Assembly: GCF_000425865.1 (NCBI RefSeq) | Contig: NZ_AUEG01000011.1 | Location: 1 to 55,752, forward strand | DNA from: Lacticigenium naphthae DSM 19658 | Lineage (GTDB): Bacteria > Bacillota > Bacilli > Lactobacillales > Carnobacteriaceae_A | Length of the DNA: 55,752 nucleotides | Direction of reading: 5' to 3' | Shown here: in pieces, positions 17,348-25,848 of the stretch | Position numbering within the stretch: the first letter of the stretch is position 1 | Layout: each line of letters begins with the position of its first letter | Program-made: the position numbers and the translations under genes | Notes under the pieces: generated by a model | The model's input: only the letters and a program-made list of their open reading frames with translations | Told to the model about the DNA's origin: nothing | The model's database searches: none

Positions 17348-17611
17348 ATGACAATTGCTGAAATATTAGACGTCATGCAAGACGCCTTTCTTGTCATGAT
17401 TCAAGTGGGTGGGCCCATCCTGATCGTCGCATTAGTGGTAGGGCTGGTCATCAGTATTTTGCAAGCGACCACCCAGATCCAGGAACAAACACTCAGTTTT
17501 GTTCCGAAGCTCCTTGCCATTCTCCTTTCACTCGTTTTGTTGGCGAATTTCATGCTCAACACGCTACTATCATTTACCGAACGTATCTTTGATATCATAA
17601 GCACTTTGTAA
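17348..17611 (+). CDS. fliQ: Flagellar export gate protein FliQ
   Basis: An 87-residue protein with two transmembrane helices (about residues 15-37 and 50-75) and the signature LQATTQIQEQTLSFVPKL. It wraps the FliPR core of the export gate. AGAGGAGG precedes the start. Length and position between fliP and fliR are standard. Confidence 0.97.
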   Translation: MTIAEILDVMQDAFLVMIQVGGPILIVALVVGLVISILQATTQIQEQTLSFVPKLLAILLSLVLLANFMLNTLLSFTERIFDIISTL

Positions 17612-17623
17612 AGGAACGATTTT

Positions 17624-18382
17624 ATGAACACGTTGCAAACCTTCTTTCTTATATTTACCCGTGTAGCCAGTTTTATCGTTATCGTTCCCGGTTTTTCTTA
17701 CAAAGGAATGCCTGCAATCAGCAAGATCATGCTTTCGGTAGGACTTGCACTAGCTGTTTACCCCGGCCAACAAGAGCTTGCGACGGTACTGACTCCATTT
17801 GTCTTTGGACTCTTTATCATAAAAGAAGCGTTGCTCGGATTGGCTATTGGTTTCGTAGTACAACTAATATTTTCTGCAATCGAAATGGCCGGTCAATTTG
17901 TTGACTTTCAAGTTGGTTTTTCAATGGGCTCACAATATGATCCAAGTTTGGGGATTCAAGTCTCAAACTACGGCAGGCTTTACTATTGGCTATCGATACT
18001 GCTGTTTTTTTTGACAAATTTGCACCATACAACTATACGGGTTTTTGTCCGTTCGTTTGATGATTTGCCGATAACCCAAACCAGCTACAACTATTTGGGG
18101 ACGGAAGGGATCGTCCAGATGATCGGCTTCATTTTTGAGTCGGCTATTTTACTGGCTATTCCTTTAATGATCGTTGCATTGTTATCTGAACTGGTCCTGG
18201 GATTGATCTCAAGAACGGTTCCGCAGATAAATGTATTGATATTAGGGATGCCGATGAAGATTTTAGTCAGTCTGATATTTATGTTTTTTTTCTTGCCCAC
18301 GCTGATCAGTAACATTGGAGCATTTATGCCCAAAATAGTCGAAATGATGAGTGAATTTATGTATGCTTTAGGAACGGATTAG
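17624..18382 (+). CDS. fliR: Flagellar export gate protein FliR
   Basis: A 252-residue hydrophobic protein with about six membrane segments. The FliR pattern is visible in FSAIEMAGQFVDFQVGFSM and LVLGLISRTVPQINVLILGMP. One copy completes the FliPQR core. It is preceded by AAAGGAAC and followed by flhB after 10 bases. Confidence 0.96.
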   Translation: MNTLQTFFLIFTRVASFIVIVPGFSYKGMPAISKIMLSVGLALAVYPGQQELATVLTPFVFGLFIIKEALLGLAIGFVVQLIFSAIEMAGQFVDFQVGFSMGSQYDPSLGIQVSNYGRLYYWLSILLFFLTNLHHTTIRVFVRSFDDLPITQTSYNYLGTEGIVQMIGFIFESAILLAIPLMIVALLSELVLGLISRTVPQINVLILGMPMKILVSLIFMFFFLPTLISNIGAFMPKIVEMMSEFMYALGTD

Positions 18383-18392
18383 GAGTGAAGAA

Positions 18393-19460
18393 ATGTCTGA
18401 AAGAGATGGAAAAACAGAAAAGCCCACGGCCAAAAAACTACGCGATGCTAGAAAAGATGGTCAGGTTGCTAAAAGTCAGGATCTCTCTTCTGCAATCTCT
18501 TACCTTGTATTTCTTTTGCCTGCCACATTTTTAGGAAGCTATCTACTCGAGAACGGAATGGGCATGATGCGCTCATTCTTAACAGAAGGATTAGCTGTAT
18601 ACACACTGAATGAACAACTCAATTACATAGGAACGCGTGCCATATTATTTGTTCTGGTGCTCACCGTTCCATTTTTAGCCATTGCCTTTTTCGCCGGACT
18701 GCTTGCAAATCTACTCCAAGTCGGCTTCATTTTTTCCACTAAATCTATGAAACCGAGTTTTGGAAAAATGAATCCCGTCAAAGGGATCCAGCAAATGGTT
18801 GGAAAAAAAGCATGGTTTGGTTTAGTGAAAAATTTAAGCAAGTTAGGCGTTGTTTTGTATTTGATGTTTTTGACTCTCCGCGATTCCTTTCAACTGATTT
18901 TGCACTCGAGTCAAATGGGAGTGGAAAAGTTATTTCCATTGTTATTATCGCTCATTCGAAGTTTGGGAGTAAAATTAGGCATTTTTCTTCTCCTTATAGG
19001 TGTGGCCGACTACTTATTTCAGCGGTATGACCACAAGAAAAACTTGATGATGTCCCAGCAGGACATTAAAGATGAGTTCAAACAAATGGAAGGCGATCCG
19101 CAAATGAAATCGCAGCGGAAACAAAAATACCGTGAAATGTTGAACGGAAAGCTTTCCGACGTCGATTTTGCCAATGTCGTCATTACCAATCCGACTCACT
19201 TCGCTATTGCTATCCGCTATGACCGTTCAAAAGATGCTGTGCCGATGGTAGTGACGAAAGGGCAGGATCACATGGCGCAAAAAATCAAAGAACGCGCTCG
19301 TGAGAATAAAATCGTGATCGTTGAAAACAAACTAGTCGCACGTAGTTTGTACAAAGATGTAAAAGCCGGAGAGCCTGTTCCGGAAAAAATGTATCAGGTG
19401 ATCGCTGAAATCTTAGCTTTCGTTTACCAGGTGGAAGCACAACAGAAAAACAAAATTTAA
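18393..19460 (+). CDS. flhB: Flagellar export switch protein FlhB
   Basis: The 355-residue protein has four transmembrane segments in its N-terminal two thirds and a cytoplasmic domain with the NPTH autocleavage site (N266-P-T-H). Cleavage there lets FliK switch export from hook to filament substrates. The start ERDGKTEKPTAKKLRDARKDGQ is the usual FlhB opening. AGGAGTGAAG precedes the ATG. Confidence 0.97.
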   Translation: MSERDGKTEKPTAKKLRDARKDGQVAKSQDLSSAISYLVFLLPATFLGSYLLENGMGMMRSFLTEGLAVYTLNEQLNYIGTRAILFVLVLTVPFLAIAFFAGLLANLLQVGFIFSTKSMKPSFGKMNPVKGIQQMVGKKAWFGLVKNLSKLGVVLYLMFLTLRDSFQLILHSSQMGVEKLFPLLLSLIRSLGVKLGIFLLLIGVADYLFQRYDHKKNLMMSQQDIKDEFKQMEGDPQMKSQRKQKYREMLNGKLSDVDFANVVITNPTHFAIAIRYDRSKDAVPMVVTKGQDHMAQKIKERARENKIVIVENKLVARSLYKDVKAGEPVPEKMYQVIAEILAFVYQVEAQQKNKI

Positions 19461-19481
19461 ACGAAAGAAGAGAGGATCATC

Positions 19482-21560
19482 ATGACCAATTCCATGCGCA
19501 CTACATTGAACAAATTCTCCACTTATCTAGATAGTCTGGTCGCTTTTGTCGTAGTAGCTGTTATCGGCATGATCATTGTTCCTCTGCCTGCATTTTTATT
19601 AGATATCCTCTTAGTCATGAACATTGCTTTAGCTATTCTGATTCTCGTATTGACGTTATTTACTAATTCCGTACTGGACTTCTCGTCTTTTCCGACTTTA
19701 CTCCTCTTGACGACTATGATCCGCTTAGCCTTAAACGTATCTTCAACCCGGTTGATTTTAAGTGAAGGAGAAGCTGGACAGGTGATCGATACCTTTGCAA
19801 ACTTTGTAACTGGAAATAATTACATAGTCGGAGCGGTCATCTTTATTATTATTGTTCTGATTCAAATGCTGGTAGTCACCAATGGATCCAGTCGGGTCGC
19901 AGAAGTATCGGCTCGTTTCACTCTGGACGCCATGCCCGGAAAACAGATGGCCATTGATGCCGATTTGAATTCTGGCATGATCGACGAAGCTCAAGCAAAG
20001 CAACGACGCAGCAATTTAGAAAATGAAGCCAATTTCTACGGAGCCATGGATGGAGCCAGCAAATTCGTCAAAGGTGACGCCATTGCTGGGATCGTCATCA
20101 CGATCATCAACCTGGTCGGAGGGATACTGATCTTTTCTATCAACGGAAGCTACACCGTTACAGAGGCATTGGCCGAGTTTGGGAAATTGACCATCGGGGA
20201 TGGCCTCGTGAGTCAGATACCTTCCTTACTGATTTCAGTTGCTTCTGGTATTTTAGTCACACGGACAGCAAACGACAAAGGTTTTGGAGATTCGTTAGGA
20301 AAAGAATTATTCCGGACACCCCAAGTACTGTACATTGTTGCAACGATTTTATTCTTATTTGCGTTTATTCCTGGCTTTCCCTTCTTTCCCTTTGCGTTGA
20401 TCGCAGTCTTGTTGGTGACCACTGGATACCTATTGACACAAAACGAAGCCGATCAGCAAAAAGTATCAGAAGCAAAACAAGCCCAGGCAGACACCATTCA
20501 CAAAAAAGAACGTTCAGACGAACCGATCACCTCTTTCCAGGTGGATCCGATCGCCATTGAAATCGGCTACGGGCTGATCCCGCTAGCCAATGAGGAACAA
20601 GATGCCAACTTGACGAGTCACATTCAATCTGTACGCAAGCAGCTCTCACATGAGAAAGGGATCGTATTGACACCGATCCGCATTCGGGATAATCTGCAAT
20701 TCACTCCGAACCGTTATGCAATCAAAATCAAGGGCAATGAAGTGGCCAGTGGAGAATTGTATGTAGACAAATACATGGTAGTGGAACCCGAATTGATCGA
20801 TATAGACATCAAAGGTATTCCGACAAAAGAGCCCGCGTTTGGGCTGGATGCTTTATGGGTAGACGAAAAAGATCGTGAGCTGGCTGAACTGCATGATTTG
20901 ACAGTCGTCGATCCATTGACTGTCTTGGTCACCCATTTGAAAGAAGTCATTCACCAGCATGCGCATGATCTACTGGGACGCCAAGAGGTGAAACAGTTAC
21001 TGGAAGGCATCAAAGATCAGTACAATGTGGTCATCGATGAATTGATACCGGATATATTGCGCTTAGGTGAAGTTCAGAAAGTGTTGCAGAATTTACTGAA
21101 AGAAGATATTCCGATCAATGACTTGGTGACCATTCTGGAAACCTTAGCCGATTATGGCACATTGACCAAAGACCCTGAAACCTTGACTGATTATGTACGC
21201 CAGTCGTTAAAACGGACAGTCGTTAAACCCCATCTGGATGAACGGGGACAATTGAATGTCTTGACGGTACATCCGGATACGGAAGAACGGATCACAGAAA
21301 GCATTCAAAAAGCTTCCGGCGGATCGATTCCGGTTTTGCAGCCGCGGGTGATCACATCGTTTTTCGACAGTCTGAATCAGCAGCATAACCAGCTGGAAGC
21401 TCAGGGCGTTCCGCATGTACTGCTTACTTCTCCAAAAATCCGAGCAGCGACACGCAATTTGTTGGCTTTTAACTTCCCGGATATTGCCGTGTTGTCTCTA
21501 AATGAAGTACCAAATGATACGCAGTTGGAAACACGCGGAATGATCGAAGCGACTCTCTAA
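19482..21560 (+). CDS. flhA: Flagellar export gate protein FlhA
   Basis: The 692-residue protein carries about eight N-terminal transmembrane helices, the FHIPEP signature region (RLALNVSSTRLIL and the cytoplasmic loop RFTLDAMPGKQMAIDADLN), and a large cytoplasmic domain that forms a nine-subunit ring and docks chaperone-substrate complexes. It couples proton flow to export. In Bacillus flhF and flhG follow; here the sigma-factor gene follows after 27 bases. Confidence 0.97.
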   Translation: MTNSMRTTLNKFSTYLDSLVAFVVVAVIGMIIVPLPAFLLDILLVMNIALAILILVLTLFTNSVLDFSSFPTLLLLTTMIRLALNVSSTRLILSEGEAGQVIDTFANFVTGNNYIVGAVIFIIIVLIQMLVVTNGSSRVAEVSARFTLDAMPGKQMAIDADLNSGMIDEAQAKQRRSNLENEANFYGAMDGASKFVKGDAIAGIVITIINLVGGILIFSINGSYTVTEALAEFGKLTIGDGLVSQIPSLLISVASGILVTRTANDKGFGDSLGKELFRTPQVLYIVATILFLFAFIPGFPFFPFALIAVLLVTTGYLLTQNEADQQKVSEAKQAQADTIHKKERSDEPITSFQVDPIAIEIGYGLIPLANEEQDANLTSHIQSVRKQLSHEKGIVLTPIRIRDNLQFTPNRYAIKIKGNEVASGELYVDKYMVVEPELIDIDIKGIPTKEPAFGLDALWVDEKDRELAELHDLTVVDPLTVLVTHLKEVIHQHAHDLLGRQEVKQLLEGIKDQYNVVIDELIPDILRLGEVQKVLQNLLKEDIPINDLVTILETLADYGTLTKDPETLTDYVRQSLKRTVVKPHLDERGQLNVLTVHPDTEERITESIQKASGGSIPVLQPRVITSFFDSLNQQHNQLEAQGVPHVLLTSPKIRAATRNLLAFNFPDIAVLSLNEVPNDTQLETRGMIEATL

Positions 21561-21587
21561 TTTTTTTAAAGAAAGTGGGTGAAGTAA

Positions 21588-22301
21588 ATGGATGAAACAA
21601 AAGCAACCATCGATATGCTTGAGTATATGCCGCTGGTCGAAAAAGCCGCACGCAATACGAAAGTCAAAAGTCATTTGTATGATCAAGATGATTTGATCAG
21701 TATGGGAACACTGGGGTTGATGGACGCCATCGAAAAGTACAAACCAGATACCAATGTCCCGTTTGAAAAATATGCCTATGTCCGCATCAAAGGGTCCATC
21801 ATTGACGAGGTAAGAAAACACGCCCGCGTTCCGCGTACACGGGTATCTAAATTAAATGAATTTTACCGGGCCAAAGAGGAACTGGAGAGGAAACATTTAC
21901 AGACCCCATCGGAATTGGAGATTTGTCAGGCAATGGGCATCGACAAAAAGCAGTTGAGCGCGATCCATCAAACGATCCACAGCTTGGCCGCTATCTCATT
22001 AGAAGATATATTATTTAAAGATTCGGATAATGACAGAGAATGGAAAGATTCTGTAGAAGATAAAAAGTCCATTTCCGTTGAAGGTGCCTTACTGCAGTCA
22101 GAGCAATCCGACTATTTAAAAAAAGCCATTGGGTCGTTAACAGAAAGAGAACAAACGATTTTACAATTATATTATGTAGATTCATTGCCATTGAAAGAAA
22201 TCGCCTATATCTATAACTTGTCCGTTCCACGTATATCCCAGATACATGCCCAACTATTACTGAAACTACGTAGCTTTTTAAGGAGAGAATACCATGATTA
22301 G
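21588..22301 (+). CDS. sigD: Flagellar RNA polymerase sigma factor (SigD/FliA/WhiG family)
   Basis: A 237-residue sigma-70 family protein with region 2 (DDLISMGTLGLMDAIEKY, FEKYAYVRIKGSIIDEVR), region 3 and region 4 (LTEREQTILQLYYVDSLPLKEIA), in the FliA subfamily order. It should direct transcription of late genes such as flagellin and fliD. It lies within the operon it probably depends on, and its 3' end overlaps flhO by 8 bases. Its anti-sigma factor FlgM is not in this window, and I saw no convincing SigD promoter here. Confidence 0.95.
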   Translation: MDETKATIDMLEYMPLVEKAARNTKVKSHLYDQDDLISMGTLGLMDAIEKYKPDTNVPFEKYAYVRIKGSIIDEVRKHARVPRTRVSKLNEFYRAKEELERKHLQTPSELEICQAMGIDKKQLSAIHQTIHSLAAISLEDILFKDSDNDREWKDSVEDKKSISVEGALLQSEQSDYLKKAIGSLTEREQTILQLYYVDSLPLKEIAYIYNLSVPRISQIHAQLLLKLRSFLRREYHD

Positions 22302-23037
22302 AAGTATGGACGTACTCGCGCGCAACTTTAACGTGTTACAAGAAAAGCAGAAAACGATCAGTGTCAATGCTGCCAATGCGACCACACCCGGGTACAAAGC
22401 GCAACGACTCATTCAAAGTACGACCGCAGCTGAAGATTTACATAATTATATGGGTGGCCGTGAACTGGAGGGTCGCCGTCAACTGGGCGGCTTCACTTTT
22501 GGAAATCAGCTAGATGAAATGATTCGTTCATTTGATCCCGGAGCATTACAAAGCACAGGCACCGTAACGGCTGTAGGCTTACAAGGAGAAGGGTTCTTTA
22601 CCCTCCAAGGGGAAAATGGACAGCAACTATTTACCCGTAACGGCGATTTTACAGTCGACGAGCAGAATCAGCTCGTGACCCAAAACGGAGAATTGGTCCT
22701 CGCTACGAATGGTGGGGCGATCACTGTAGATGAGCGCTTGACTATCGATACAAAAGGACGCATTTTAGAAACGGGACAGCAATTATTGATCACACGCTTT
22801 GAAGATGTGAATCAGCTGGATTCTGTCGGGGAAACGACTTTTACGGGTCAAGGCGGCATTCAGGACACTGCACAAGTTTCTGTTTACCAAGGGTTTCTAG
22901 AGACATCCAATTTGGATATGGCCGATGCTATGGTGGATCTGATGCAGGTGACCAGAGAATTTGAAGCCAATCAGAAAGTACTGTCAGCTGCCAATGACAC
23001 GTTAAAAAAAGCCACCAATGAGCTAGGCAGAGTCTAA
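22294..23037 (+). CDS. flhO: Flagellar hook-basal body rod protein (FlhO/FlgF type)
   Basis: A 247-residue rod protein of the FlgF/FlgG family. It has the N-terminal rod motif (VLQEKQKTISVNAANATTPGYK), a central Gly-rich domain (GEGFFTLQGENGQQLFTRNGDF) and the C-terminal helix (LETSNLDMADAMVDLMQVT). It is the first of two adjacent paralogues, matching flhO-flhP of B. subtilis. AAGGAGAG precedes the ATG, which overlaps the sigma-factor gene. Confidence 0.92.
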   Translation: MIRSMDVLARNFNVLQEKQKTISVNAANATTPGYKAQRLIQSTTAAEDLHNYMGGRELEGRRQLGGFTFGNQLDEMIRSFDPGALQSTGTVTAVGLQGEGFFTLQGENGQQLFTRNGDFTVDEQNQLVTQNGELVLATNGGAITVDERLTIDTKGRILETGQQLLITRFEDVNQLDSVGETTFTGQGGIQDTAQVSVYQGFLETSNLDMADAMVDLMQVTREFEANQKVLSAANDTLKKATNELGRV

Positions 23038-23092
23038 AAATCAACGATCAATCAAGAACAGGAACTACAAGCAGAAGTGGGGAGTGACAACA

Positions 23093-23872
23093 ATGAACGG
23101 GATTCCTTTTAATATCAGTAAAAATGGCTTGAAAGCCCAACAGATGAAGCTCAATGCATTAGCAAATGATATTGCCAATGTCCAGACAGCCGGCTACAAA
23201 CGAAAAACAGTCAGTTTTCAAGATTTGCTTCAAAATCCCCTGACTGAAGAAGATGTACGCTTACGTGATCCGTTACAAGGAGGCGGCATCGGTGCAGGTG
23301 TCAAAGCAACGGTGACGGGAACTGATTTCGGGCAAGGTGCGTTGATAGGAAGTCAACGGCAACTTGATCTAGCCGTAGCAGGCGAAGGAGTATTTGGATT
23401 GATAGATGACCAGGGAAATAGGTTGTATAGCAAAGAAGGCAGCTTTTTCGTCGATGCCAATGGATCATTAGTCAATGGTTCAGGCTTCCGTGTCGAAACC
23501 ATTCCAGGAAATATTGCAGTGACTGGAAATGAGAGACTCTCCGTTTCTGCTGAAGGGGATCTCACTGCTCAAGTTGGCGAAGAAACGATCCAACTTGGAA
23601 GAGTTGCACTGTATCGTCCCCAAAATCCGCAAGCACTCCTACCTGTAGGAGAAAATTTGTTTGCCAGTCCAGAAGAGAATGGGATGGTGGAACGAGCTGA
23701 TGCGATTGAGGGATTTGGAAGTATCCAACAAAGCTTTGTCGAAACGGGAAATGTTGATTTAGCTCAGGCAATGACTGATATGCTGGTGACGCAACGGGCT
23801 TATTCTTTCAACGGAAAGGTTTTGTCGAGTACCGATGATATCTATGGGATTATTAATCAGTTCAACCAGTAA
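23093..23872 (+). CDS. flhP: Flagellar hook-basal body rod protein (FlhP/FlgG type)
   Basis: A 259-residue distal-rod protein paralogous to the preceding gene. The N terminus has QMKLNALANDIANVQTAGYK and the C terminus FVETGNVDLAQAMTDMLVTQ. I chose the ATG at 23093, spaced eight bases from GTGGGGAG, rather than the in-frame GTG at 23084 that falls inside that Shine-Dalgarno. Together with FlhO it builds the distal rod below the hook. The FtsE-like gene follows after 12 bases. Confidence 0.92.
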   Translation: MNGIPFNISKNGLKAQQMKLNALANDIANVQTAGYKRKTVSFQDLLQNPLTEEDVRLRDPLQGGGIGAGVKATVTGTDFGQGALIGSQRQLDLAVAGEGVFGLIDDQGNRLYSKEGSFFVDANGSLVNGSGFRVETIPGNIAVTGNERLSVSAEGDLTAQVGEETIQLGRVALYRPQNPQALLPVGENLFASPEENGMVERADAIEGFGSIQQSFVETGNVDLAQAMTDMLVTQRAYSFNGKVLSSTDDIYGIINQFNQ

Positions 23873-23884
23873 CCGGGTGATAAG

Positions 23885-24601
23885 ATGATCGTGATGAAGC
23901 GCGTGTTCAAAAAATATACTCGTGGCCCGCTGGCATTGGTGAATGTCTCTTTGTTGATCGAGCAAGGAGAGTTCGTTTATTTGATGGGGGAAAGTGGTTC
24001 GGGGAAAAGTACGTTGTTGAAGACACTTTATCGGGAAGAGAAAGTCACTAAGGGGTATGTCGAAGTGTGTGGCCAAGTGGTCGCAAAAATGAAAAATCGA
24101 GAAGTACCGAATTTGCGGCGGAATATCGGGATCGTTTTTCAAGATATCAAATTATTGACCAATCAAACGATTTTTGAAAATATCGCCTATGCTTTGAGAG
24201 TTATTAAGTGTGATGAGCGCCTGATTGAAACGCGTGTGTTAGCTGTGCTGAGAGAAGTTGGGTTAGAGCACAAGGTCAATGAATACCCCGGTGACTGTAG
24301 CGGGGGCGAACAGCAGCGCGTAGCCATCGCACGGGCACTGATCAATAATCCTTCCGTTATTTTGGCAGATGAGCCTACAGGGAATTTAGATCACGAAACG
24401 TCGGTTGCTATCATGCGCCTATTTTATCGGATCAATCAAAAGGGAACGACGATTCTGATGGCGACCCATGACAGTCAACTGATCGAGCAGATTCCGTATC
24501 GTGTGATCGAATTAGCTAAAGGAAAAATCAAAAGTGATCGTAGTCAAAGCCATGTCGCATTGTTGTCTAATGAAAAAGTTAAAGAGTACACTACCGAATA
24601 A
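23885..24601 (+). CDS. FtsE-like ABC ATPase ending the flagellar operon, no FtsX partner nearby
   Basis: A 238-residue ABC ATPase most like the cell-division ATPase FtsE. It has Walker [10 protein letters not shown] (about residues 34-42), Q-loop ([10 protein letters not shown]), signature [15 protein letters not shown] (the usual Leu before SGG is Cys), Walker B ([12 protein letters not shown]) and H-loop (MATHD). The start ([11 protein letters not shown]) and the [19 protein letters not shown] block are FtsE-like. FtsE normally works with the membrane protein FtsX to control peptidoglycan hydrolases, but no ftsX follows. It is 12 bases after flhP and shares the operon terminator, so it is probably expressed with the rod genes. 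A role in letting the rod pass the cell wall is only a guess. The Gly-Glu-rich C-terminal tail is longer than in compact FtsE. Confidence 0.88.
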   Translation: MIVMKRVFKKYTRGPLALVNVSLLIEQGEFVYLMGESGSGKSTLLKTLYREEKVTKGYVEVCGQVVAKMKNREVPNLRRNIGIVFQDIKLLTNQTIFENIAYALRVIKCDERLIETRVLAVLREVGLEHKVNEYPGDCSGGEQQRVAIARALINNPSVILADEPTGNLDHETSVAIMRLFYRINQKGTTILMATHDSQLIEQIPYRVIELAKGKIKSDRSQSHVALLSNEKVKEYTTE

Positions 24602-24604
24602 AAA

Positions 24605-24650
24605 GAAATGAGAAGAGGCTGGGACAAAAGTCCCAGCCTCTTCTCATTTC
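24605..24650 (+). terminator. Strong hairpin terminator of the flagellar operon
   Basis: A perfect 21-bp inverted repeat (24605-24625 and 24630-24650) around an AAAA loop begins three bases after the FtsE-like stop. The U-tract is poor, so it may work in either direction or mainly as a transcript-stabilising hairpin. Confidence 0.8.
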
Positions 24651-24687
24651 ACGAACGAATTTTTATCTACTATATAAGACCGATCAA

Positions 24688-24726
24688 CTAAAAAAGGTGT
24701 CCTCAGTTTTGAGGAGACACCCTTTC
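24688..24726 (-). terminator. Terminator of the small membrane-protein pair
   Basis: The inverted repeat GGTGTCCTCA / TGAGGAGACACC with a two-base bulge is followed on the minus strand by a run of T residues. It lies about 100 bases after the stop of the second membrane-protein gene. Confidence 0.7.
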
Positions 24727-24828
24727 GATTTTCACGTCACTATTTAGGTCGATACGAAAATCATGTGAAATAAACCACCGTTTTATAAGATGGATCTGTA
24801 TTAGCCATTGCCTCCGCACACAAAACTG

Positions 24829-25170
24829 TTAACTCAGTAGGCTCATGAGATAACCAGCAATGAAAGCTCCAGTAAATCCGGACAGAACAACAGGCAATGC
24901 GGGTTTGATTTTGCCGCCTTTTAAGGCACTGGCGGTAAAAACTCCCACAAAGGCAGCTAGCCCCATATCGATCCAAATGACACTTGATTGGTAAATGAAA
25001 GCCGTTTGAGTGCCATGATTAACTACCCACATACCCCCGACTATCAACAGTGCGGCTATCCAGCCACCAATAGTTCCAAAAATATTGGTTAATTTTCCCC
25101 AGAACAAACGTAAAAACAAAGGGAAGAGTAAAGCACCGGTGAATGTAGTGATTCCTTGCAACAAGCTCAT
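24829..25170 (-). CDS. Small membrane protein, Lin0367/Lin0368-like (putative glycerol transporter subunit)
   Basis: A 113-residue protein with about four transmembrane helices (ALLFPLFLRLFW, IGGWIAALLIVGGMWVV, WIDMGLAAFVGVFTASA, LSGFTGAFIAGYLM). It shares with its neighbour the pattern GxMWxxNH...(D)MGL, so the two look paralogous. I associate this pattern with the Listeria Lin0367/Lin0368 type small membrane proteins, annotated as putative glycerol transporter subunits; this is from memory and tentative. Its start overlaps the upstream gene stop by four bases (ATGA), which suggests a two-subunit complex. Confidence 0.7.
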   Translation of the reverse strand: MSLLQGITTFTGALLFPLFLRLFWGKLTNIFGTIGGWIAALLIVGGMWVVNHGTQTAFIYQSSVIWIDMGLAAFVGVFTASALKGGKIKPALPVVLSGFTGAFIAGYLMSLLS

Positions 25171-25577
25171 TTTTGCCCCTCGCTTTCATTGAAATTTATA
25201 TCAGGTTCCCTTTGAGTGATGGAAAGCTTCTTCTCGTAATGAATCTCGATTTTGTACGCGAGAGAGCCTCCGATCACGGCACCGACTATGACCAAAAGTA
25301 TTGTAGGAACAGCTTCACCTAAGGCATTCCAACCAAAAATGAACGTATCTCGAAACAGTGCGGTCATTGAAATACCGAGTCCCATGTCTACAAAGGCTGC
25401 ATACGGCTGGTTTCCGATCAGACCCAGATGATGATTGAAAAACCACATAGTCCCAACACCCAAACCGGCCGCTAAAACGCCTCCAAAAATACCCAGGTGA
25501 AGAGTTAGATAATCCCATAAGGAGATCACGATGAAACCGGCTAAACCAAAAAATAATGCATTGCGTAAAAAATTCAT
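25167..25577 (-). CDS. Small membrane protein, paralogue of its neighbour (Lin0368-like)
   Basis: A 136-residue protein with about four transmembrane helices and a polar C-terminal tail of some 30 residues (from KIEIHYEKKL on) that probably lies in the cytoplasm. The motif GVGTMWFFNHHLGLIG followed by AAFVDMGLGI matches the neighbouring protein's GGMWVVNHGTQ and WIDMGLAAF. AAGGAGAGA precedes the ATG. It is the first gene of a two-gene minus-strand unit. No dihydroxyacetone-kinase gene, the usual context of such proteins in Listeria, is nearby. Confidence 0.7.
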   Translation of the reverse strand: MNFLRNALFFGLAGFIVISLWDYLTLHLGIFGGVLAAGLGVGTMWFFNHHLGLIGNQPYAAFVDMGLGISMTALFRDTFIFGWNALGEAVPTILLVIVGAVIGGSLAYKIEIHYEKKLSITQREPDINFNESEGQK

Positions 25578-25623
25578 TTAGAAATCTCTCCTTTTGAGAT
25601 AGTTATTAAAAGCATACTGAAAT

Positions 25624-25632
25624 ATTATATCA
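25624..25632 (-). promoter_or_regulatory. Candidate extended -10 promoter for the membrane-protein pair
   Basis: The minus strand reads TGATATAAT, an extended -10 element, about 47 bases before the start codon. No good -35 is present at 17 bases, which an extended -10 can tolerate. Confidence 0.4.
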
Positions 25633-25806
25633 CAAAAGGTGTTTTATACGGTAGGGGGTTACAAAGAAAATTCGAATCTGGACAGTACAACCATAGGTTA
25701 CACAAAGAGAAGCCCACTTGTTGCTTGTTTATTTTCTGTTTTTTTAATGCATGGATCGCATCCTTATCGTTATAATAAAAAAAGAGCCCAAAACAGGCAG
25801 TTTTTT

Positions 25807-25815
25807 TGTTATAAT
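25807..25815 (+). promoter_or_regulatory. Candidate extended -10 promoter for the SNF2 helicase
   Basis: TGTTATAAT, an extended -10 element, lies 33 bases before the helicase start. A poly-A/poly-T hairpin (25777-25807) with GCC/GGC closing pairs lies just upstream and may end transcripts arriving from the left. Confidence 0.4.
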
Positions 25816-25848
25816 GAAGGATAAGACAAAAAGAGAAGGAATGGAATC

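Noticed and set aside
24605-24650. Mobile element end or attachment site at the 21-bp inverted repeat
   Set aside because: It starts three bases after a stop codon and has a four-base loop, the layout of a terminator; no transposase or direct repeats are near.
25639-25824. 61-codon frame before the helicase
   Set aside because: No ribosome site, unusual composition, and it covers the candidate promoter of the helicase gene.
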